From positions 1 to 64,000 of the forward strand of contig CAJXNO010000005.1 of the NCBI GenBank assembly GCA_913057205.1: a DNA stretch of 64,000 nucleotides, given 5' to 3'. Below, piece by piece: positions 57,251 to 64,000 of this stretch. The notes below the pieces were generated by a model. The model searched no databases, had not been told where the DNA came from, and saw only the letters and a program-made list of their open reading frames with translations. The DNA is from an uncultured Flavobacteriales bacterium. Its GTDB lineage: Bacteria; Bacteroidota; Bacteroidia; Flavobacteriales_G; Salibacteraceae. Within the stretch, counting starts at the first letter, position 1, and each line of letters begins with the position of its first letter. The position numbers and the translations under genes are program-made.

Positions 57251-58474
57251 CTACTCCACCTCAAAGGACTCCTGCCGGCGGCGCTTACGTTCATTGACGA
57301 TCATGCTGAACTCCTTTCCCATTTGTCCGGCGATGGCTGTATTCTCCTTTGCACGGCGAATAAGGTAAGGCAGGGTAGCCCGAACGGGCCCATAAGGCAA
57401 GTATTTTGTCACGTTATAACCTGAAGCTGCTAGGTTGAAGCTCATGTAATCGCTCATTCCATACAACTGAGAGAAGTAGATGTGTGGATGGTTGTTCTGA
57501 AGGCCATGTTCGGCCATCAATTCTGTTAGGTAGATCGTACTTTCCTCGTTGTGGGTTCCGGCACAGATCTCTACCCAATCAATGTTTTCAACACTCAACT
57601 TCAAAGCCGCATCATAAGCCTTGTGCGTAGCTTCGATGTTTGGGTTGATGGGGGTAGGATAACCTTTCTCCTTGGCTCGATTGTTCTCTTTATCCAAGTA
57701 GGCTCCGCGAACGATCTTCACCCCGATCTTGAAGCCTTCTCTTCTTCCACGCTCAATGAGCTTCTGATAATACTCCAAGCGATCATGGCGAAACAACTGA
57801 ATGGTCTGGAAGATGATCGCACGTTCCTTGTTGAAGCGGACCATCATTGACTCCACCAAACGGTCGATCGCGTCTTGGATCCAACTCTCTTCGGCGTCTA
57901 CATAGAGCGGAACATTGTTATCGAAGGCCGCCTGACAGATGCGTTCAAAGCGCGCTTGTAGATTCACCGCCTCCCTTTTCTCTGGCATGGTCAGGTCTTG
58001 ATTGCCGGAGAGCTTCTCTAACAGCGCATTGCGAGCAATTCCGCTCACCTTTATGCAAGCAACCGGAATATTCGGATTCTCAGCCGCCAGTTGAATGATC
58101 CGAACGATCTCCGTTTCGGTCTTACCGAACTCGATCTCCCGATCTTGGCCTTCTACCGAGTAATCTAAGATGGCTCCGATCCGGTTCACACCCAGTTTCT
58201 CCACCGCATTGAGCGACTCGAAGATCGTTTCACCACCGCAGAAAACACGAAAGATGGTGGGCTTTACGGCCCATTTGATTGGTATGCGCCACTTCAAGGC
58301 CCATTCAGCCAAGGTAGTGCCTAGCGTGGTGAGCCAAGGTCGGTTCATCAAACCGAAAATCAAGTATGAAAACCTCAGCTCTGTATCACTCAAGTGAGCA
58401 AAAGCCGTGGAGAAGTCCCTAAAACTTAAAGGGGGAAATTCATTGTTCTGATCAGGATTCGGCGTCATATTCAT
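57251..58474 (-). CDS. Proline dehydrogenase
   Basis: A 407-aa FAD-dependent enzyme oxidising proline to pyrroline-5-carboxylate at the inner membrane. Seen: VPLYVDAEESWIQDAIDRLV (about 185), KIGVKIVRGAYLDKE (about 250), and the C-terminal YLPYGPVRATLPYLIRRAKE with the substrate-binding RR pair. It is the monofunctional PRODH form; no pyrroline-5-carboxylate dehydrogenase is near. ATGs at 58474 and 58468 both overlap the M1 gene by about 20 bp. Confidence 0.94.
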   Translation of the reverse strand: MNMTPNPDQNNEFPPLSFRDFSTAFAHLSDTELRFSYLIFGLMNRPWLTTLGTTLAEWALKWRIPIKWAVKPTIFRVFCGGETIFESLNAVEKLGVNRIGAILDYSVEGQDREIEFGKTETEIVRIIQLAAENPNIPVACIKVSGIARNALLEKLSGNQDLTMPEKREAVNLQARFERICQAAFDNNVPLYVDAEESWIQDAIDRLVESMMVRFNKERAIIFQTIQLFRHDRLEYYQKLIERGRREGFKIGVKIVRGAYLDKENNRAKEKGYPTPINPNIEATHKAYDAALKLSVENIDWVEICAGTHNEESTIYLTELMAEHGLQNNHPHIYFSQLYGMSDYMSFNLAASGYNVTKYLPYGPVRATLPYLIRRAKENTAIAGQMGKEFSMIVNERKRRRQESFEVE

Positions 58475-60362
58475 CCCATTTCAATAGTTCATCCAAGGTA
58501 TGGACAGAAACAGAGTGGTAATTGTTTCGCGCTTGCGCATAAACGGCTCGAGCACGAGCTAGCGTTGGGTCAGCTTCAACCATGGCACTGTAAATCGGCA
58601 CGAGGAACTTACGTCGACCAACATCAACCAAGAAGGCATCAATAGCATCATCAGCAGGCGCATAGCCTTGCTCCAAAGCCAAGACATACCACTCCGCAGC
58701 GATCTCACTGTTACCTGTTTCTGTAAAGCCAAAAGCACGATCCAACTGCTGCATCTGCGCCAAGGTGATGCTATCGGGCAAGTTTCGCAAGAAGTGCAAC
58801 CAGTGGTGGGTGGTCCATCCGGTAGGATCCATCGCACTCAGATCATCATTCACCATCCAAGCCTCCATGTTTGCCTCCACCTTACTGAAGGCGTCGCTTT
58901 CAACCTTCACTGCATTCTCAGGCAATCCTGGACCGTAGATCCAATCGTCGATCTTCAACTCCGCGTAGCGCTCTGCATCATTTTTAAGTAAGTCTTGCTT
59001 GATGCGCTGTACAAACTCCTCCGTATTCGTGGTTTTGAACGCATTCTCCTCAAAGTGCTTGTTCAAGAAGGCATCAAAAGCTTCTCTACCAACGGCTTCT
59101 TCCAACATCATCAAGAAGGCATTGCCTTTCTCGTAAGCGATATCGGTCATACCATCATCTGGATCGCGGTTATCCAGGTCCAGTTTCAGGTGGGTATCCT
59201 CGCTGTCTTCACCCAATTCGCCCAAGGTCTTCATCAAATCTTGTCGACCAAGGACCTGAAGCATCGCCGTGTAATCCTTTCCGTAAACAGCTTCCATGAT
59301 GCGTCGCTCGAAATACACGGTGAAGCCTTCGTTCAGCCAGAAATCATTCCACGTTCGGTTTGTTACGAGGTTTCCACTCCAGCTGTGGGCCAGTTCGTGG
59401 GCGATCAACGCGGTGAGGGATTTGTCACCCGCCAAGATGGTAGGTGTGGCAAAGGTCAAACGAGGGTTTTCCATTCCGCCAAAGGGGAAGCTCGGAGGAA
59501 GGACCAACACATCATAGCGTTCCCAAGCATAGGCTCCATAGATCTCCTCTGCTGACTCGAGCATCTTCTGCATGTCTTCGAATTCATAGGCAGCTGCTTC
59601 CAACACGGAGGGTTCGGCATAAACCCCGGTCTCATCCCCGATTGATTGGAACCTTAGTTCACCCACCGCCAAAGCCATCAAATAGCTTGGGATTGGTTGC
59701 TCCATCTTGAAATCATACTCCCCTGTGCTATCGATCTCCGTTGGGTTAGAAGCGCTCATCAAGGCCATCAGACCAGATGGCACACTCACATGCGCATCAT
59801 AGGTATAGCGGATGCCAGGAGAATCTTGGATGGGTATCCAAGTACGGGCTAGAATGGCTTGTGATTGGGTGAACAAGAAGGGATGCTCTTTACCTGCGGT
59901 TTGTTGCGGGTTCAGCCATTGAAGGGCTTGCGCATCAGGGTTGGTTGAATAGGAAATACTCACCTGTTTCGTGGTCGGCTTGATCTCGACCTCCAAGCCC
60001 TGACCGAAGTAATCTCCTCCTTCACCAAGCCACCATTTATCGGTTGGCTCACCATCTACGCTTACGGTTTCGATGTTGAGGTTTCTCACGTCTAGGATGA
60101 ACCGGTCTGCATCCGGTGCGTTCTCCAGCTCGTAGGTTGCCGTTGCCCGCAACTGCTTCTTTTCAAAATCAACGTCCGCATCCCAACTGAGGTGGGTAAC
60201 CTTTGATTCTGCGGGCTGGGCATGGGAGTGGATCAATACCAGCTCCTCTTTTTGCTTATCCGTAGTTTCCGTCTTCTTTTCTTCTCCGGAGCAGGAAGCG
60301 AGTACCAGCGTAACTGCCATTGCTCCTACCCCTCCAATGAATGGTAATCCTGATCGTTTCAT
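58452..60362 (-). CDS. M1 family metallopeptidase (LTA4H-like), lipoprotein
   Basis: A 636-aa zinc aminopeptidase. A lipobox (LASC, Cys near residue 24) indicates a lipoprotein, followed by a K/E-rich linker. Active site: GGMENPRLTFA (about 295) for the amino-terminus, HELAHSWSGN (about 319) and WLNEGFTVYFERR (about 341) for zinc. A C-terminal ARM-like helical domain (about 505-636) fits leukotriene-A4-hydrolase-type enzymes. The ATG at 60362 is preferred to a GTG at 60368. Confidence 0.95.
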   Translation of the reverse strand: MKRSGLPFIGGVGAMAVTLVLASCSGEEKKTETTDKQKEELVLIHSHAQPAESKVTHLSWDADVDFEKKQLRATATYELENAPDADRFILDVRNLNIETVSVDGEPTDKWWLGEGGDYFGQGLEVEIKPTTKQVSISYSTNPDAQALQWLNPQQTAGKEHPFLFTQSQAILARTWIPIQDSPGIRYTYDAHVSVPSGLMALMSASNPTEIDSTGEYDFKMEQPIPSYLMALAVGELRFQSIGDETGVYAEPSVLEAAAYEFEDMQKMLESAEEIYGAYAWERYDVLVLPPSFPFGGMENPRLTFATPTILAGDKSLTALIAHELAHSWSGNLVTNRTWNDFWLNEGFTVYFERRIMEAVYGKDYTAMLQVLGRQDLMKTLGELGEDSEDTHLKLDLDNRDPDDGMTDIAYEKGNAFLMMLEEAVGREAFDAFLNKHFEENAFKTTNTEEFVQRIKQDLLKNDAERYAELKIDDWIYGPGLPENAVKVESDAFSKVEANMEAWMVNDDLSAMDPTGWTTHHWLHFLRNLPDSITLAQMQQLDRAFGFTETGNSEIAAEWYVLALEQGYAPADDAIDAFLVDVGRRKFLVPIYSAMVEADPTLARARAVYAQARNNYHSVSVHTLDELLKWDEYDAES

Positions 60363-60405
60363 GCCCACGAATTTAATGGCTAGGGTGCACCAAGGAGCGT
60401 CCCCG

Positions 60406-61827
60406 TCAAAAGATCTTTCTCGGATTCAAAATTCCCTTCGGATCGAAGACCCGTTTGATGGCACGCATCAGATCCAAGTGAAAGGGTTCGAACATGACAT
60501 CCATGTAGTCTTTCTGTACCCAACCAATGCCGTGCTCACCAGAGAGCGTTCCCCCGAGTTCTTTTACCCGTTCAAACAATTCTCGGATGCCGACCTTGAT
60601 GGTTTGATTCCATGCGTCATCGCTCATGTCTTCCTTCAAAATGTTCACATGCAAGTTCCCGTCACCGGCATGACCATAACAGACGCTTCTAAAACCATAG
60701 CGCTCTCCGATCTCTTTCACGGCGCTGAGCAGTGCAGGCAGTTCGAAGCGGGGCACCACGGTATCTTCTTCCTTGTAGATGGATTGGGCTTTGACCGCTT
60801 CTCCAACACGTCGGCGCAATTTCCATAGTTGTTCCTTTTTGGCTTGATCCTCTGCAAACAAGATCTCACCGGCATCGTAATCCATCACCACCTCCGCAAT
60901 CCGCTCGCATTCAATCATCAATTGATCTACATCATTGCCATCTACCTCTATCAAGAGGTGGGCCTCTTCTTCTTCATGCAACGGAACCGGCTCTTCGCCG
61001 ATGAACTCCGTGGCGTAGATGATGGCATCCCGCTCCATGAACTCCATACCAGACGGAACAATTCCCGCTCTGAAGATCGCACTTACCGCCTCGCAAGCCT
61101 TGGTGGCTGATCGGAAAGGCACCAGCATGAGGAGGTCGTGCTTGGGGTGAGGCAACAATCGCATCACGATCTTGGTGATCACACCTAGGGTACCCTCACT
61201 GCCCACCATCAGCTGTGTGAGGTTATATCCTGTGCTGTTCTTCAAGGTGTTGGCACCCGTCCAGATCACCTCACCCGTTGGCAGAACGACCTCTAAATTC
61301 AATACATAATCTTTGGTCACCCCATACTTCACGGCTTTTGGTCCACCGGAATTCTCCGCCACATTGCCACCGATGAAACAGCTTCCACGGCTCGCTGGGT
61401 CAGGTGGATACATCAGTCCTTTTTCTCGCACGCTGTCTTGAAAGACCTGGGTGATGACCCCGGGTTCAACCGTAGCTTGCAGGTTTTTTTCATCAATGGA
61501 AAGGATGCGGTTGAAGCGCTCCATGCTCATACCCACGCCGCCATCCACCGACAATGCTCCGCCACTCAATCCGGTTCGCGCACCGATGGGTGTGACGGGG
61601 ACCGCATGTTCATGCGCCCATTTGAGCACGCCGGATACCTCCGCTACCGATGTAGGTCGCACCAAAAGATCAGGTGGAAAGTTGAAGTCTTCGGTCTCGT
61701 CATGACCATAATCCTTCAGCACTTCCTCTGCCGTTTCTATCTGTAGCTCTGGCAGTTGCTTCCTCAGTTGCTCGAGGGCTTGTTCGTTCACTTTCTTCAT
61801 CGGCTCATCCTTAATTCCAACGCTCAT
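60406..61827 (-). CDS. FAD-linked oxidase (GlcD / D-lactate dehydrogenase-like)
   Basis: A 473-aa flavoprotein. The FAD-binding PCMH domain has [20 protein letters not shown] (about 72-91), [20 protein letters not shown] (about 147), and [20 protein letters not shown] (about 198). The C-terminal domain holds [15 protein letters not shown] (about 385) and [15 protein letters not shown] (about 428), with the catalytic His residues. It oxidises D-2-hydroxy acids such as glycolate or D-lactate. An Fe-S partner is encoded at the other end of the window but is not adjacent, so pairing is unproven. The ATG at 61827 is preferred to a TTG at 61830. Confidence 0.94.
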   Translation of the reverse strand: MSVGIKDEPMKKVNEQALEQLRKQLPELQIETAEEVLKDYGHDETEDFNFPPDLLVRPTSVAEVSGVLKWAHEHAVPVTPIGARTGLSGGALSVDGGVGMSMERFNRILSIDEKNLQATVEPGVITQVFQDSVREKGLMYPPDPASRGSCFIGGNVAENSGGPKAVKYGVTKDYVLNLEVVLPTGEVIWTGANTLKNSTGYNLTQLMVGSEGTLGVITKIVMRLLPHPKHDLLMLVPFRSATKACEAVSAIFRAGIVPSGMEFMERDAIIYATEFIGEEPVPLHEEEEAHLLIEVDGNDVDQLMIECERIAEVVMDYDAGEILFAEDQAKKEQLWKLRRRVGEAVKAQSIYKEEDTVVPRFELPALLSAVKEIGERYGFRSVCYGHAGDGNLHVNILKEDMSDDAWNQTIKVGIRELFERVKELGGTLSGEHGIGWVQKDYMDVMFEPFHLDLMRAIKRVFDPKGILNPRKIF

Positions 61828-61892
61828 CAAGAACGCAGGTCCTTCCCTTCAAATATTTTCTATTTTCGGCTGCCTCGCAAACATCCTTGGAT

Positions 61893-64000
61893 ATGGTTTT
61901 AAGAAAGATTTCCACGCTCCTTTTATTGGTCGCTGTTTCCCTTGTCGGCATCGCACAAGATGAGATCACGCTTGAAGACATTTGGCGCAATGGTACCTAC
62001 AGTCAACGATCGGTCTATGGCGTAAGATCCATGGCAGATGGCATCCATTACACCACCCTCGACCGAACAGAGAACGGACGTGTCATCAACAAATACAGTT
62101 ATAAAACCGGTGAACAGGTAGAAGAGATCTTAAGTGCTTCCACCTTAGCGAAATGGCTGGGAGAGGACGATTTCTCCATCGAGGCCTATCGCTTTTCAGA
62201 CGACGAACAATTCCTGCTGATCAGCACCAATGTGGAGTCGATCTACCGCCGCTCGTCCATGGCCGACTTCTACGTTGTTGACCTCAAGGGTAAGAAGGCG
62301 CGTAAATTAGCTTCTGGAGTGAAGCAACGTCATGCCACCTTCTCACCGGATAACAAGTACATCGCCTTCATTCAAGAGAACAACATCTTCATCCAGAACT
62401 ACAAAACTCAAGCAACGGAGATGATCACGAAGGATGGTGAGCAGAACAAGATCATCTATGGTTATGCCGATTGGGTGTATGAGGAAGAATTCGCGTTTTC
62501 GAAGGCCTTCTTTTGGTCACCGGATGGAAAGCACATCGCCTACTACCGCTTTGATGAAAGTGAGGTGAAAGAATTTCATATGCCGCTCTTCAACGGACTG
62601 TATCCAGAGGACTACACCTTCAAGTATCCAAAGGCCGGAGAAGACAATGCCAAAGTGACGATTGAACTGCGTGATGTGGAGGCGCAAGAAACCTCAAAGC
62701 TCGAACTGGGCGAATACGAATACATCCCGCGCATCAAGTGGACCAACACGGGGAATCACCTAGCGGTGATGAAAATGCCTCGACTTCAAAACGTGCTGGA
62801 GATCGACCTCATCAACCGCAAGGACCTAAGCAGGAAGAACATTTACAAAGAGTTCAGCGAAACCTACATCGAGATCAGCGATGACCTGACCTTCTACGGC
62901 GAAGACGACGGATTCATCTGGCGCTCAGAAAAAGATGGATACTTCCACCTGTACGCCTATGACATCAATGGAGAGAACGAACAGCAACTTACCTCCGGAA
63001 ATTGGGAAGTAGGATCCTTCTTAGGATACGACAAGAAGAACGCACAACTCTTCTTCAGTGCAAGCATGGAAAACCCCATGAACACCAGCATCTACAGTGT
63101 TGGTTTGGATGGCGGCAAACCCAAGCGTCTGAGTCCGGCCGAAGGAAGCAGCCAAGCGGATTTCAGTGCAGGTTTTCAGTACTTCATTCTCTACCACAGT
63201 ACCGCCAATTCCCCTAGAAAGGTCACCCTGAACGATGCGAAAGGCAAAGAGATACGGGTTTTGGAAGACAACCAAGCCTTGCGTGAACGCTTAGATGAAA
63301 TAAAGCTACCGGAAGTGGAGTTCTTCACTTTCACTACCTCCGAGTCTGTGGAATTGAACGGTTGGATGATCAAGCCGAAGGACTTCGACCCAAACAAGAA
63401 ATATCCGGTCTTGATGTTCGTTTACGGTGGACCAGGCTCTCAGACCGTCACCAATGCCATGAGTGGAAACCACTTTTGGCATCAGATGCTGGTGCAAAAA
63501 GGCTACATCGTGGTATCCGTTGACAACCGTGGCACTGGAGCCCGTGGCAAGGCCTTCCGCACACAAACTTATCGTCAGCTCGGTTTGATGGAGACCAAGG
63601 ATCAGATCGAAGGTGCAAAGTGGTTGGGACAACAGTCTTACGTAGACCCTGCACGCATCGGTATTTGGGGATGGAGCTATGGTGGATACATGAGCAGCCT
63701 CTGCCTGTTCAAGGGTGCAGACGTTTTCAGCACAGCCATTGCAGTGGCACCGGTTAGCAATTGGCGTTACTATGACAGCATTTACACGGAACGCTACATG
63801 GGTTTACCGCAAGACAACGGATCAGGCTATGACGACAATTCACCGATCAACCACGTAGAGAAATTGGAAGGCAACTACCTGCTCATCCACGGTACAGCCG
63901 ATGACAACGTACACTTTCAAAATGCCGTAGAGATGGTTGATGGGCTGATCGAGGCCGACAAGCAATTTGATTTCTATATTTACCCCGACCGCAATCACGG
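61893..64000 (+). CDS. S9 family peptidase (dipeptidyl peptidase IV-like), 3' end missing
   Basis: The gene is open to the right edge (702 codons). A signal peptide (1 to about 20, ending GIAQ) precedes an eight-bladed DPP-IV N-terminal propeller (about 35-480; the FRFDE-like loop is YYRFDESEVKEF) and an alpha/beta-hydrolase domain with the nucleophile in GIWGWSYGGYMSSL (about 589-602), the Asp in HGTADDNVH (about 668) and, at the very edge, the His in DRNHG. Only about 15-25 residues should be missing. It cleaves X-Pro/Ala dipeptides in the periplasm or outside. A TATTTTCG box (61861-61868) precedes it. Confidence 0.93.
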   Translation, partial: MVLRKISTLLLLVAVSLVGIAQDEITLEDIWRNGTYSQRSVYGVRSMADGIHYTTLDRTENGRVINKYSYKTGEQVEEILSASTLAKWLGEDDFSIEAYRFSDDEQFLLISTNVESIYRRSSMADFYVVDLKGKKARKLASGVKQRHATFSPDNKYIAFIQENNIFIQNYKTQATEMITKDGEQNKIIYGYADWVYEEEFAFSKAFFWSPDGKHIAYYRFDESEVKEFHMPLFNGLYPEDYTFKYPKAGEDNAKVTIELRDVEAQETSKLELGEYEYIPRIKWTNTGNHLAVMKMPRLQNVLEIDLINRKDLSRKNIYKEFSETYIEISDDLTFYGEDDGFIWRSEKDGYFHLYAYDINGENEQQLTSGNWEVGSFLGYDKKNAQLFFSASMENPMNTSIYSVGLDGGKPKRLSPAEGSSQADFSAGFQYFILYHSTANSPRKVTLNDAKGKEIRVLEDNQALRERLDEIKLPEVEFFTFTTSESVELNGWMIKPKDFDPNKKYPVLMFVYGGPGSQTVTNAMSGNHFWHQMLVQKGYIVVSVDNRGTGARGKAFRTQTYRQLGLMETKDQIEGAKWLGQQSYVDPARIGIWGWSYGGYMSSLCLFKGADVFSTAIAVAPVSNWRYYDSIYTERYMGLPQDNGSGYDDNSPINHVEKLEGNYLLIHGTADDNVHFQNAVEMVDGLIEADKQFDFYIYPDRNH

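Noticed and set aside
58995-59555. 186-codon plus-strand ORF inside the M1 peptidase gene
   Set aside because: Shadow of the opposite frame; the peptidase frame carries all the family motifs.

Overview
The window is a dense, almost fully coding chromosomal segment of a Bacteroidota bacterium, most likely order Flavobacteriales (Cryomorphaceae/Schleiferiaceae-like rather than a low-GC Flavobacterium, because base composition looks close to balanced). The evidence is gene content and order: a Bacteroidetes-type LptD divergent from an amidase-MlaD-(Fe-S) cluster, type IX secretion (T9SS) cargo with C-terminal sorting domains, a BT_3928-type DoxX protein, DUF1599, a short NfeD next to FloA, ATP-type PEP carboxykinase, a GlcD-like oxidase and an S9 dipeptidyl peptidase. 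Several promoters fit the Bacteroidetes sigma-A pattern TTG-N19/20-TAnnTTTG. I saw no insertion sequence, prophage, integrase, CRISPR array or rRNA. One tRNA gene (Arg, ACG) is present.

Layout. 1-7330: electron-transfer pair (CCG-domain Fe-S protein plus membrane dicluster protein), MlaD, SPOR-tailed amidase, and divergent LptD, an envelope-biogenesis block. 7327-13227: saccharopine dehydrogenase, DUF423, pckA, rsmE, DUF4159, and a potassium channel with a zinc-ribbon tail. 13324-15636: two tandem paralogous T9SS cargo proteins. 15641-29824 (almost all minus): ligA, a putative barrel protein, 4HBT thioesterase, hutH, hisS, ettA, MBOAT acyltransferase, TPR protein, RsmI-like methylase, low-molecular-weight phosphatase, dnaA, WYL regulator. 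29825-30424: overlapping divergent promoters, tRNA-Arg, its terminator, and a duplicated 68-bp intergenic repeat. 30425-44943 (plus): prmA, a 1488-aa exported protein of unknown function, plsY, a 1929-aa PorE-like/SPOR protein, clpS, M48 lipoprotein, nfeD, floA. 45072-53148: tpiA, a frameshifted ABC permease, BT_3928 protein, an AraC / aldehyde dehydrogenase / DUF779 module, a glycosyltransferase and DUF1599. 53195-57239: folP, accA, menC, menE. 57251-61827 (minus): proline dehydrogenase, M1 aminopeptidase, GlcD-type oxidase. 61893 to the end: S9/DPP-IV peptidase, cut by the window edge.

The most unusual content is the 1929-aa protein. It has the TPR, beta-propeller and regulatory-domain order of the T9SS protein PorE, but a very long coiled coil and three SPOR repeats stand where PorE has an OmpA domain. 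Next are the 1488-aa beta-rich exported protein co-transcribed with prmA, the repeat/terminator landscape behind the tRNA, and the broken peptide-type permease in front of tpiA. I did not find a clearly new multi-gene defence or mobile system. Most of the rest is core metabolism and envelope housekeeping.
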